The position numbers and the translations under genes are program-made. From positions 377,115 through 441,114 of the forward strand of contig JBDHYF010000001.1 of assembly GCA_039811185.1 (NCBI GenBank): DNA of 64,000 bases, given 5' to 3'. The notes beneath the pieces were generated by a model. It searched no databases, was not told where the DNA came from, and saw only the letters and a program-made list of their open reading frames with translations. Origin of the DNA: JAEZDR01 sp039811185. Its GTDB lineage: Bacteria; Bacteroidota; Bacteroidia; Chitinophagales; Chitinophagaceae. Shown here piece by piece: positions 25,773 through 34,207 of the stretch; the first letter of the stretch is position 1, and every line of letters begins with the position of its first letter.

Positions 25773-26577
25773 CAAAACATTTTTCATCAGCGGAGCCAGC
25801 CGCGGTATCGGAAAAGCTATTGCGCTAAAACTTGCGGCCGCCGGTGCGAACATCATTGTGGCCGCTAAAAGTGTAGAGGAAGACCCGAGACTCGGCGGAA
25901 CAATTTTTTCGGCCGCCGACGAAATCTGTTCCGCCGGCGGACAAGCACTGCCTGTAAAATGCGATATCAGAAATGAGGAAGAAATTAAAGCTGCCGTGGA
26001 AAAAGGTGTGGCGGAATTTGGAGGGATTGACGGGTTAATAAACAACGCATCGGCAATTGGTTTAACAGGTACCGAGCAAACCGAAGTGCGCCGTTTCGAT
26101 TTAATGTTTGATATCAATGTGCGAGGAACTTTTTTAGTTACACAAGCTGCCCTGCCGCATCTCAAAAAAAGCAGCAATGCCCACATTTTAACCCTTTCGC
26201 CTCCGGTAAACCTTTCAGAAAAATGGTTGAAGGCACACATTGCCTACACGCTCTCCAAATACAATATGAGTTTAATGGCGATAGCCTGGAGCAGTGAGTT
26301 TAAAGATGATGGAATTGCGTCGAATGCGCTGTGGCCAAAAACCACCATCGCCACTGCGGCGGTGCAAAATTTGCTTGGAGGAGACGCATTAATGAAGATG
26401 AGCAGAAAGCCTGAAATTATTGCGGATGCTGCATTTGCCATTCTTTCCCGTTCGGCAGCAACCTGCACGGGGAACACATTTATTGATGAGGAAGTACTGA
26501 AAGAAGAAGGCATCAGCGACTTCAGCCAATATGCTGTTGACGCCAACGCCCGCCTTTATCCGGATCTGTTTCTTTAA
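25762..26577 (+). CDS. short-chain dehydrogenase/reductase
   Basis: 271 residues. Cofactor motif ISGASRGIGKAIALKLAAAG, the conserved LINNASAIG and the catalytic Tyr-x-x-x-Lys in IAYTLSKYNMSLM. The catalytic serine position reads LTLSPPVNL. The loop KSVEEDPRLGGTIFSAADEI is typical of the HSDL2-like SDR subgroup, often annotated as 3-oxoacyl or hydroxysteroid dehydrogenase-like; the substrate is unknown. Its start lies within the end of gmk (11-base overlap), so co-expressed. Its stop shares TTAA (26574-26577) with the convergent kbl. Confidence 0.88.
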   Translation: MFSNKTFFISGASRGIGKAIALKLAAAGANIIVAAKSVEEDPRLGGTIFSAADEICSAGGQALPVKCDIRNEEEIKAAVEKGVAEFGGIDGLINNASAIGLTGTEQTEVRRFDLMFDINVRGTFLVTQAALPHLKKSSNAHILTLSPPVNLSEKWLKAHIAYTLSKYNMSLMAIAWSSEFKDDGIASNALWPKTTIATAAVQNLLGGDALMKMSRKPEIIADAAFAILSRSAATCTGNTFIDEEVLKEEGISDFSQYAVDANARLYPDLFL

Positions 26578-27764
26578 GGTTTGATAACGCCGAGTTGTTT
26601 GCCCACTTTGGTAAAAGCAGCAATTGCTTTATCGAGATGGTGCTGTTGATGTGCAGCGCTTAGCTGAACACGGATGCGCGCCTTGCCCTTGGGAACTACG
26701 GGATAAAAGAAGCCGATTACATAAATATCTTCCTTAAGGAGTTCCTGAGCAAACTGCTGCGCCACGGTTGCTTCATACAGCATGATGGGAACGATGGGAT
26801 GTTCGCCGGGTGTAATGTCGAAGCCCGCAGCCGTCATCTTTTCCCTGAAATACCGTGTGTTGTATTCCAGTTTGTCGCGAAGTTCGGTTGTGCCGCTGAG
26901 GAGGTTAAGCACGGCAATCGATCCGCCTACAATGCTGGGTGCAAGCGTATTTGAGAAGAGATAGGGCCTGCTGCGTTGCCTTAGCATTTCAATAATTTCT
27001 TTCCGGCCAGTGGTAAATCCACCCATGGCGCCGCCCAAAGCCTTTCCCAGTGTTCCGGTAATAATATCTACTTTTCCCATTACGTCGCGGTATTCGTGTG
27101 TACCGCGTCCGGTTTTACCAAGAAATCCGGTGGAGTGCGATTCATCGCTCATTACAATGGCATCGTATTTTTCGGCGAGCGAACAAATAACGTCAAGCTG
27201 AGCGATGGTGCCATCCATGCTAAAGCTGCCGTCGGTTACAATAATGCGACTTCTTGCGCCGCCGGCCTCTTTAAGTTTGGCCTCCAGGTCGTCCATATTG
27301 TTGTGCTTGTACCGGAAGCGTTGCGCTTTACACAGCCGTACGCCGTCGATGATGGAAGCATGGTTCAGCTCGTCGCTGATAATGGCATCTTCCTCGCCGA
27401 AAAGCGGTTCAAAAACACCGCCATTGGCATCGAATGCCGCTGCATATAAAATGGCGTCTTCCGTGCCTAAAAATTCAGCAATTTTTTTCTCCAGTTCTTT
27501 GTGGATGTCCTGCGTACCACAGATGAAACGCACACTGCTTAAACCATATCCGCGGTTGTTAAGTACGTCTTTAGCTGCTTGAATAATTGTTGGGTGCGAC
27601 GAAAGGCCGAGATAGTTGTTAGCGCAAAAATTTAGAACGGTTTTTCCGTTCACCTCAATTTCGGCTCCCTGATCGCTGGTGATGATGCGTTCTTTTTTAA
27701 ACAACCCGGCGGCTTCAATTTCGCTTAGTTCGGAAGCAATTCTTGCAACAAACTTCTCGTTCAT
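26574..27764 (-). CDS. kbl: glycine C-acetyltransferase (2-amino-3-ketobutyrate CoA ligase)
   Basis: 396 residues of the alpha-oxoamine synthase family (PLP fold type I). NFCANNYLGLSSHPTI, the SDESHSTGFLGKTGRGTHEY segment and the PLP lysine in IITGTLGKALGGAMGG (about residue 242) are clear. This length and motif set fit KBL, which with threonine dehydrogenase turns threonine into glycine and acetyl-CoA; 8-amino-7-oxononanoate or serine palmitoyl synthase are the close alternatives. No tdh neighbour is seen. Promoter box about 20 bases upstream. Confidence 0.9.
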   Translation of the reverse strand: MNEKFVARIASELSEIEAAGLFKKERIITSDQGAEIEVNGKTVLNFCANNYLGLSSHPTIIQAAKDVLNNRGYGLSSVRFICGTQDIHKELEKKIAEFLGTEDAILYAAAFDANGGVFEPLFGEEDAIISDELNHASIIDGVRLCKAQRFRYKHNNMDDLEAKLKEAGGARSRIIVTDGSFSMDGTIAQLDVICSLAEKYDAIVMSDESHSTGFLGKTGRGTHEYRDVMGKVDIITGTLGKALGGAMGGFTTGRKEIIEMLRQRSRPYLFSNTLAPSIVGGSIAVLNLLSGTTELRDKLEYNTRYFREKMTAAGFDITPGEHPIVPIMLYEATVAQQFAQELLKEDIYVIGFFYPVVPKGKARIRVQLSAAHQQHHLDKAIAAFTKVGKQLGVIKP

Positions 27765-27783
27765 ATTATTCGAATTTTAAGCG

Positions 27784-27791
27784 CAAAGATA
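27784..27791 (-). promoter_or_regulatory. -7 promoter box of kbl
   Basis: TATCTTTG on the minus strand matches TAnnTTTG exactly, 19 bases before the ATG at 27764, giving a leader of about a dozen bases. Confidence 0.42.
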
Positions 27792-27847
27792 AGTTTGTGC
27801 TCCGTTTGAGGAGGCCCTGCTGTGATTAGTTAGAAGTTGCGAGACTA

Positions 27848-28771
27848 TCACCAAATCAATTCTAATTGTTTTTCGAGTGGTTTGGCTTTCTGTCCGTGAT
27901 TATGTTGGCTAATATTCTCACTGGGGAAATTGAAAACCAGTGCTTCTACAACAGTTCGTCTGTTTTTGATATTTCCGCCATTGTGATAGAAATGATCCTT
28001 GGTGACAATGTTGAACTTATTCCAAAACTTATTTATCATTTCATTTTGCCGCCAGTCGTTGTGATGCCAAGTTGAAAGAATAAATTTTGCTTTTGTTTCT
28101 AAGAGCAGGCTGAATAACAGTTCTTCATCCTTCTCCGTCCATCCGTTGTAGTAGTCAACGTGTCTGCCGTAATAAGGTGGGTCACAATAGATAATGTCGT
28201 TCTCTGTTGCTAATGGTATGATGTCAGCAAATGATTTGTTTTGAAAGATCCAGTTGGGCTCAGGTTGAATAATTTTGGAGACGGCCGCCACCTGGTTAGT
28301 TATTTTTGTAACGTAAGCCTGTGCGAAGCGGTCTGGTTTTTTACAAAAAGGAATGTTCCAGTTTCCCTTGCTGCCAAAACGCATCATTCCATTAAACCCC
28401 GCTCTTGAAAGGAAAATGAAATCATAAGGCGAAAACTCTCCGCTATTGAACCGAGTTCGAACTTTCAGATAATGCTCGTACCCATTGTTTTCTGCTTCAC
28501 TTAATAACTTCCCTTCTTTCTCTAAGTATTGTTTCATTAAATCGGCTGAAATTGCTTTATTCTGTATCGCCTTGTAAAAACCAATTATATGTGGGTTTGT
28601 GTCGTTTAAGACTGCCTTTTTATAGCCGGAATTAAAAGCGACTACACCAGTACCTAAGAACGGCTCAATCCAATTTCCTTTTTGATTCGCAATAGCTACC
28701 AAGTCCATAATCCAAGGAATGAGCTTGGTTTTAATTCCTTGGCTTTTTATCGGAGGTATAATGACCTTCAT
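27848..28771 (-). CDS. EcoRV-type adenine-N6 DNA methyltransferase
   Basis: 307 residues of the D12 class (alpha type). The start VIIPPIKSQGIKTKLIPWI, the SAM motif WIEPFLGTGVVAFN, the catalytic IIYCDPPYYGRHVDYYNGW and the later STWHHNDWR and DHFYHNGG blocks closely follow the EcoRV methylase as I remember it, so the expected target is GATATC (first A methylated). All motifs are intact. The start lies 4 bases after the position where the full-length nuclease frame would end (28776), an R-M operon. The region is visibly AT-richer than its neighbours, consistent with horizontal gain. Confidence 0.9.
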   Translation of the reverse strand: MKVIIPPIKSQGIKTKLIPWIMDLVAIANQKGNWIEPFLGTGVVAFNSGYKKAVLNDTNPHIIGFYKAIQNKAISADLMKQYLEKEGKLLSEAENNGYEHYLKVRTRFNSGEFSPYDFIFLSRAGFNGMMRFGSKGNWNIPFCKKPDRFAQAYVTKITNQVAAVSKIIQPEPNWIFQNKSFADIIPLATENDIIYCDPPYYGRHVDYYNGWTEKDEELLFSLLLETKAKFILSTWHHNDWRQNEMINKFWNKFNIVTKDHFYHNGGNIKNRRTVVEALVFNFPSENISQHNHGQKAKPLEKQLELIW

Positions 28772-28775
28772 TGGC

Positions 28776-29685
28776 TTAATCTTTTGAGCTTCTCTTTACA
28801 ATTTTATCCCATAAATCAGTTCTTCCCTTAAATTCCATAAAGTCTTTAAGGTTGGTGATTTTGTTGCTCCTTCCATTTTAAACTAGGGTTGCAGAACCAA
28901 AATTTATCCAATATTCATCAAACCATTCTTCACTGAGCTGACTGAATACACCATTTTCGTTGCGCAGGTCGTCAATGCTCAAGGTTGATCCAATGTTTGC
29001 TGTGTTACCGGAACCTTGTCTGTCACTTGCAATTTTCCATTTTTCCGCAGCGAAAAAGTCAAAGTCCCTGATCACAGACGTGATGGACTTTAAGTCCTTA
29101 ACAGTGGTTACTTTTCGCTCACCAACTTTTTTGTTGGGTATTTCATATTCTTCTTGCAGTTCTCGGACTTGATAAATTTCTGTATCGGAGGGATCGTCGG
29201 CACTTATATCGGTACGTGTGTAGATAACACCCAAACAATAATGTCCGATATATTGGTTGTAAGGAAATTGAATGTTCTTTTTCTTATCCCGCTCCTTAAA
29301 ATAACCACCAGGACTTCCTAAAGTGAAACTCGAGATGCCGTTTTTCTTGCGATAAGTTGTTTTTAAATCAACGGCAAATTTTACTTCTTCGTTTTCCTTG
29401 CTAACGAAGGTTAAGTCCGGATAATAGTTTTGATGCTCGGTCAATATAATTTTATATCCATTTTCGTCAGCAAATTGAAGAATTTGAGGGAAAATGTGTA
29501 TTTCAAGAATTTTTGAAACAATTTTCGTGTCTGACGATATTGTGTAGATGTTCTTGTAAACATCTATGAAACCTTTTACCGACCAATCCCCATCGTCGGT
29601 AGACATATTTTTCGAGCTTGGTTGTGAATTTGTCGAGAGCTTTCTTAAACTTGACTTTATATTTCTCTTTTTCTGCAGCTGTCAT
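28776..29685 (-). pseudogene. EcoRV-like restriction endonuclease, disrupted by a frameshift and an internal stop
   Basis: The largest open part (28878-29606, 242 residues) aligns with EcoRV: SSDTKIVSKI, the PD-D/ExK core YYPDLTF then FAVDLKTTY (catalytic Asp, Asp, Lys), FPYNQYIGHYCLGVIYTR and the R-loop RQGSGNTANIGS. Two lesions are visible. (1) A 27-codon N-terminal piece from ATG 29685 (MTAAEKEKYKVKFKKALDKF...KLEKY) is out of frame; one base too many in the A5 run at 29608-29612 would explain it. (2) After ...NFGSATLV a TAA (28878-28880) interrupts the frame, and 33 further codons (NGRSNKITNLKDFMEFKG to SSKD) continue in frame to a TAA at 28776, matching the EcoRV C-terminus. The core might still be expressed from ATG 29606 without its ends. 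Confidence 0.82.
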
Positions 29686-29689
29686 TTTT

Positions 29690-29697
29690 CAAATTTA
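29690..29697 (-). promoter_or_regulatory. -7 promoter box of the restriction-modification operon
   Basis: TAAATTTG on the minus strand matches TAnnTTTG exactly and ends 4 bases before the ATG at 29685. This supports 29685 as the original start of the nuclease gene and therefore the frameshift interpretation. Confidence 0.45.
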
Positions 29698-29737
29698 CTA
29701 AATATCTTGGTCTGTCTTCGTCGCGGGTTAGCGTTCT

Positions 29738-29833
29738 TTATTTGGAAAGATTAAAAAAAGAATAAATCATCATCAGAATAGACAAACAACCATAAGCGTA
29801 AAAAGATCCCTTCTCATCTGGCCGGTTCATTCT
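29738..29833 (-). CDS. possible 31-residue membrane peptide
   Basis: From ATG 29833 the minus strand encodes MNRPDEKGSFYAYGCLSILM and 11 further residues ending FNLSK, with one hydrophobic stretch of about 18 residues. The frame is open further upstream to 29929, overlapping the start of the divergent EamA gene. No homology recognised and no clear promoter; it may be chance. Listed because the gap 29698-29908 otherwise holds nothing. Confidence 0.2.
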   Translation of the reverse strand, partial: RMNRPDEKGSFYAYGCLSILMMIYSFFNLSK

Positions 29834-29908
29834 CACAATCACACCGTCGCTTTTCAATTCCTTCCTTAACGCCTTAAAAAAAACTGCACTTTTGCTGAAA
29901 ATATTTCG

Positions 29909-30808
29909 TTGAAAGCGCGATTCGGGCATTGGGTTCTCTTTATTTTATTGTCGTTCATCTGGGGAAGCTCGTTTATTTTAATGAAGGTCGGCATGACGGC
30001 ACTTTCACCCTACCAGGTGGCGACCATTCGCATACTCTCTGCGGGTTTGCTGCTGCTGCCATTTTGTGTCAGCGCTATAAAAAAAATACCCGGAAAAAAG
30101 CTTCCGGCCGTTTTTTTATCCGGATTTATCGGAAGCTTCATACCGGCATATCTGTTTTGTATTGCTGAAACCGAAATCAACAGTTCGCTGGCCGGCATCC
30201 TGAATGCAACCACACCATTTTTTACCATCATCATCGGATCGCTTTTCTTTCAATTAAGCACGCCCAAACAAAAGTTTCTCGGGGTGCTGATTGGTTTTGC
30301 GGGAATGGTTGCCTTGCCGTTTGCCGGCGGAAAAGACGTTAGCTTTTCTCACGTCTACCACATTTCGCTCGTGGTGTTTGCCACCCTTTTATATGGCTTA
30401 AACGTAAATGTTGTAGCGCGCTACCTGCATCACATCGAGTCCATTCACATCGCCAGTTTTGCATTCGTTTCACTGATTCCTATATGCATCATCATCTTGT
30501 ATAAAACCGGCTACTTTAATCCGGTTCTTTTTTCCAAGCCGTTTTATTTATCTACCCTCGCGGCCTTTACGTTGGGTGCAGGCGGTACGGCAATCGCTAC
30601 GGTGCTGTTTTATAAAATGTTGAAATCGGCAGGTGCGGTAATGGCGTCGATGGTAACCTACGGCATTCCTTTTTTTTCTGTTATGTGGGGATTGATTGGC
30701 GGCGAACAGATTAACCTGCTCGAAATTTTGTGTTTGCTCGTAATACTTTCGGGCGTTTTTCTGGTTAATCGCAGGCCCAAAGGTTTGGGTGGTGCAGTAA
30801 AGCCTTAA
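29909..30808 (+). CDS. EamA family (DMT) transporter
   Basis: 299 residues with ten membrane segments in two EamA repeats. The first repeat opens FILLSFIWGSSFILMKVGMTALSP and the second ends LEILCLLVILSGVFLVNRRP. Drug/metabolite superfamily exporter of unknown substrate. The start is the TTG at 29909; no ATG occurs before the second half of the first membrane segment. CACTTTTG about 15 bases upstream is a one-mismatch -7 box. Confidence 0.87.
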   Translation: MKARFGHWVLFILLSFIWGSSFILMKVGMTALSPYQVATIRILSAGLLLLPFCVSAIKKIPGKKLPAVFLSGFIGSFIPAYLFCIAETEINSSLAGILNATTPFFTIIIGSLFFQLSTPKQKFLGVLIGFAGMVALPFAGGKDVSFSHVYHISLVVFATLLYGLNVNVVARYLHHIESIHIASFAFVSLIPICIIILYKTGYFNPVLFSKPFYLSTLAAFTLGAGGTAIATVLFYKMLKSAGAVMASMVTYGIPFFSVMWGLIGGEQINLLEILCLLVILSGVFLVNRRPKGLGGAVKP

Positions 30809-30868
30809 TTAAAACCATAATTTTTACACCGCGGCCCGATTAACTGCTCCGATGATTAAATTGCAGCT

Positions 30869-33202
30869 ATGCACGATTATTTGAAGGGATTGAATGATCC
30901 GCAACGCGAGGCCGTTTTGTTTAAAGATGGGCCACTGATGATTATTGCCGGCGCCGGAAGCGGAAAAACAAAGGTGTTAACTACGCGGATTGCACATTTG
31001 ATGTTTGAACACCGCGTTGACGCCTTCAATATTCTTGCGCTCACATTTACCAACAAGGCGGCAGCAGAAATGAAAGAACGGATTGAGCATATTCTTGGTA
31101 ATTCGGAAGCGCGTAGCCTGTATATCGGCACGTTTCACAGTGTTTTTGCTCGTGTGCTTCGTGCAGAGGCGCCGCGCCTCGGCTATCCATCCAACTTTAC
31201 CATCTATGACACAGACGACAGCCGGTCGGTGATTAAAACCGTAATCAGCGAAATGAACCTCGACGATAAGCAATACAAGCCAAATGCAGTGCTCAACCGC
31301 ATTTCAGGCGCAAAGAATGCTTTGGTGAGTGCCGATGAATATTTAAACGACTACTACTTGCAGCAGGAAGATATGCGTGCCCACCGCCCGAAAATCGGAG
31401 CTATTTACAAAGCCTATCAGGCGCGCTGCTTCCGCAATGGCGCAATGGACTTCGACGACCTGTTGGTAAAAATGCACGAACTGCTTCGCGATTTTCCAGA
31501 GGTTTTGCACAAGTATCAATACAAGTTTCAGTATATACTGATCGACGAATATCAGGATACCAATCCGGTGCAGTACGAAATAGCAAAGATGCTCGCTGCC
31601 GTGCATGAAAATATTTGTGTAGTGGGCGATGATGCACAAAGCATCTACAGTTTCCGCGGCGCCACCATCCAAAACATTCTACAGTTTAAAAAAGATTACG
31701 AAGACGTTAGGGTGATTAAACTGGAGCAGAATTATCGGTCTACCCAAAGCATTCTTTCGGTTGCCAACACGGTAATTGGTAACAACAAAGGCCAAATTCC
31801 GAAAGCGCTGTGGACGGAGAATGCGTCGGGCGAAAAAATTAAACTCGTGCGCACAATGGCCGACAATGATGAAGGTGCCTATGTTGCCGATAAAATAAAA
31901 GAGCAGAAACTGCGGAACCATTTCAGCAATAACGATTTCGCCATTCTATATCGTACCAACGCCCAAAGCCGTTCGTATGAAGAAAGCCTTAGAAGGCTCG
32001 GGATTGCCTACCGCATTTATGGCGGCATCAGCTTTTATCAGCGTAAAGAAATAAAGGATTTTCTTGCGTATCTGCGGCTGATTGTAAACCCAAAAGATGA
32101 AGAAGCTTTAAAAAGAATCATCAACTATCCGCAACGCGGGATAGGAAAAACCACTTTGGAAAAACTGGGTACGGCAGCCAACGAAAACGATGTATCGCTG
32201 TGGGATGCGATGAACAGCGCTGCTGCATACGGCATTCGTGCCACCACCAACCAACTGCTGAAGGATTTCATCACTATGATTCGATACTTCCAGAGCCTGC
32301 TACAAAAGCATAATGCTTATGATGTGGCAGTTATGGTGGGCAAAAATACCGGCATGGTAAAGGAGCTTTTTAATGATAAATCTACCGAGGGGCTTGCCCG
32401 TTACGAAAACATACAGGAGCTTTTAAACTCCATTAAAGAATGGACAGAGAGCCCTGCAAACGAAGAGGGCGAGGTGGGCGACAAAGGGCTTGGAGCCTAC
32501 CTTCAACAGATAACGTTGCTTACCGACGCCGACGATGACAAAGAAAATACGGATGTGGTAAAACTGATGACAATTCACGCGGCGAAAGGGCTGGAATTTG
32601 AATGTGTTTTTGTTGGAGGCTTGGAAGAGAACCTTTTTCCGGGAGCGTTAAGCATCAACACCCGCGAAGAGCTGGAAGAAGAAAGAAGGCTTTTCTATGT
32701 GGCCATTACAAGGGCTAAAAAGTTTCTTTGGCTCACCTATGCCAACACCCGCTACCGCTTTGGGCAACTGGTGCAAAACGACCCCAGCCGCTTTTTGAAC
32801 GAATTACCGCAGGACTTCATCGATAAAAGCTTTGCGGGCGGCGGTGCAAGAAACAGCAGTTTGTCCGGTGCCGGCACCGCTTATGCACGCATGCATCGCG
32901 GATTATCGGCGAGTGCGGAAAGCCGTTACGGAGCAGCGCCGACAGCCAAACAAGCAGAGCGACCTTCGTATTTAAATATTCCGGCAAAGAAAACGGTCGA
33001 TCATCGTCCATCCACAAACTTTGTTGCCAGCGAACTGAATCTGTTGCAGCCGGGCAAGCGGGTGGAACACCAAAAATTTGGTTTTGGAAAAATTGAAAAG
33101 ATTGAAGGAAGCAGCCACAATCCGGTGGCCACCATACAATTCGACACCAACGGCGAAAAAAAGATCATGCTTCAATATGCAAGGCTGATGGTGGTGGAAT
33201 AA
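30869..33202 (+). CDS. uvrD: UvrD/PcrA-type ATP-dependent DNA helicase
   Basis: 777 residues of superfamily 1A. Motifs in order: Q-motif LNDPQREAV, Walker A AGAGSGKTKVLTTRI, TFTNKAAAEMKERI, box II LIDEYQDTNPVQYEI, VVGDDAQSIYSFRGA, LEQNYRSTQSIL, MTIHAAKGLEFECVFVGGLE and FYVAITRAKKFLWLTYA. The C-terminal 60 residues (PGKRVEHQKFGFGKIEKIEG) form the Tudor-like domain that contacts RNA polymerase in PcrA. Functions in nucleotide excision repair and replication restart. TTAAATTG ends 5 bases before the ATG, a weak match to the -7 box. Confidence 0.95.
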   Translation: MHDYLKGLNDPQREAVLFKDGPLMIIAGAGSGKTKVLTTRIAHLMFEHRVDAFNILALTFTNKAAAEMKERIEHILGNSEARSLYIGTFHSVFARVLRAEAPRLGYPSNFTIYDTDDSRSVIKTVISEMNLDDKQYKPNAVLNRISGAKNALVSADEYLNDYYLQQEDMRAHRPKIGAIYKAYQARCFRNGAMDFDDLLVKMHELLRDFPEVLHKYQYKFQYILIDEYQDTNPVQYEIAKMLAAVHENICVVGDDAQSIYSFRGATIQNILQFKKDYEDVRVIKLEQNYRSTQSILSVANTVIGNNKGQIPKALWTENASGEKIKLVRTMADNDEGAYVADKIKEQKLRNHFSNNDFAILYRTNAQSRSYEESLRRLGIAYRIYGGISFYQRKEIKDFLAYLRLIVNPKDEEALKRIINYPQRGIGKTTLEKLGTAANENDVSLWDAMNSAAAYGIRATTNQLLKDFITMIRYFQSLLQKHNAYDVAVMVGKNTGMVKELFNDKSTEGLARYENIQELLNSIKEWTESPANEEGEVGDKGLGAYLQQITLLTDADDDKENTDVVKLMTIHAAKGLEFECVFVGGLEENLFPGALSINTREELEEERRLFYVAITRAKKFLWLTYANTRYRFGQLVQNDPSRFLNELPQDFIDKSFAGGGARNSSLSGAGTAYARMHRGLSASAESRYGAAPTAKQAERPSYLNIPAKKTVDHRPSTNFVASELNLLQPGKRVEHQKFGFGKIEKIEGSSHNPVATIQFDTNGEKKIMLQYARLMVVE

Positions 33203-33218
33203 GGATTGAGAGAAACAT

Positions 33219-33226
33219 TACATTTG
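33219..33226 (+). promoter_or_regulatory. -7 promoter box of the DUF2911 gene
   Basis: TACATTTG matches TAnnTTTG exactly, 16 bases before the ATG at 33243, within the 40-base gap after uvrD. Confidence 0.4.
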
Positions 33227-33242
33227 TTTAAAATAACCTTTT

Positions 33243-34073
33243 ATGATTAAAAAATTACTTCTTTCCGGCTGCTTTGCATTTGCATTGCTTGGCTTGAATG
33301 CACAGCTAAAAACACCGGCGCCAAGCCCTTCTCAAACAATCAAGCAGGAGTTTGGCATCTCATCGGTAGAGTTAAACTATTCAAGACCTTCTGCAAAAGG
33401 AAGAACCATTTTTGGCGACCTCGTTCCCTATGGAAAATTATGGCGTACCGGAGCGAACGCCGCCACCCGTATTAAATTTGCCGACGACGTTACCATTGGC
33501 GGCACACTTGTAAAAGCAGGAGAATATTCGTTTTACACCATCCCTTCGCAAAACGAATGGGAAGTAATCTTCAACAAAAGTTTAAAAAACTGGGGAGTTG
33601 ATGGCTATGCAAAAGAAGATGACGTTGCCAGAATAAAAGTAAAATCAATGCCTTTGCCTTGGCAAATTGAGACGCTAACCATGTCGTTCGATGATGTTAC
33701 CGCCTCTTCAATGAACTTATTTATAGGCTGGGAGAAAACAGGGGTAAACATTCCAATATCCATCGACAGTGATTCGAAAATTATGAGTCAGATCGATAAT
33801 TTGATGAACAAAGACAACCGGCCTTATTTCGCCGCTGCGAGCTATTATGCAACCAACGGAAAAGATTTAAATCAAGCCATTCAGTGGTTCGATAAGGCCA
33901 TTGAACAAAATCCGGGCGCCTTTTGGATTTACCATCAAAAAGCCAATGCGCTTGTAAAAGCCGGAAAGAAAAAAGAAGCCAAGGAAGCGGCTATGAAGTC
34001 GCTTGAGCTGGCAAAAGAAGCTAAAAACGACGACTATGTTAAGCTGAATGAGAAGCTTATCAAATCGCTGTAA
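33243..34073 (+). CDS. secreted DUF2911 protein with tetratricopeptide-like tail
   Basis: 276 residues. Signal peptide about 1-20 (ALLGLNAQ). The DUF2911 domain (about residues 30-175) is recognised from VELNYSRPSAKGRTIFGDLV, PYGKLWRTGANAATRI and the AGEYSFYTIP block. The last 80 residues form two TPR-like helical pairs (LNQAIQWFDKAIEQNPGAFW). The family is common in Bacteroidota, periplasmic, of unknown function. Closed by a strong terminator. Confidence 0.87.
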   Translation: MIKKLLLSGCFAFALLGLNAQLKTPAPSPSQTIKQEFGISSVELNYSRPSAKGRTIFGDLVPYGKLWRTGANAATRIKFADDVTIGGTLVKAGEYSFYTIPSQNEWEVIFNKSLKNWGVDGYAKEDDVARIKVKSMPLPWQIETLTMSFDDVTASSMNLFIGWEKTGVNIPISIDSDSKIMSQIDNLMNKDNRPYFAAASYYATNGKDLNQAIQWFDKAIEQNPGAFWIYHQKANALVKAGKKKEAKEAAMKSLELAKEAKNDDYVKLNEKLIKSL

Positions 34074-34087
34074 TTCTTTTTCCTTAC

Positions 34088-34130
34088 AAGGAGGCTGTTT
34101 TGAGAAAAGGCAGCCTCCTTATTGTTTGTT
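34088..34130 (+). terminator. rho-independent terminator after the DUF2911 gene
   Basis: Perfect 10-bp stem AAGGAGGCTG (34088-34097) and CAGCCTCCTT (34111-34120) with a 13-base loop, then a T-rich run (ATTGTTTGTTG), starting 15 bases after the stop codon. Confidence 0.78.
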
Positions 34131-34207
34131 GTTATTTCCTTAAAGAAGCCCTGCTTTGTAAAGAAATATCTCGGTAAAGAATATGTTTGTTCGCAATCAT
34201 TAACAGT

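Noticed and set aside
29503..29685. 60-residue minus-strand frame MTAAEKEKYKVKFKKALDKF... as a separate gene
   Set aside because: Only its first 27 codons look like protein; they join the nuclease frame after removal of one base, so it is the severed N-terminus of the EcoRV-like gene.
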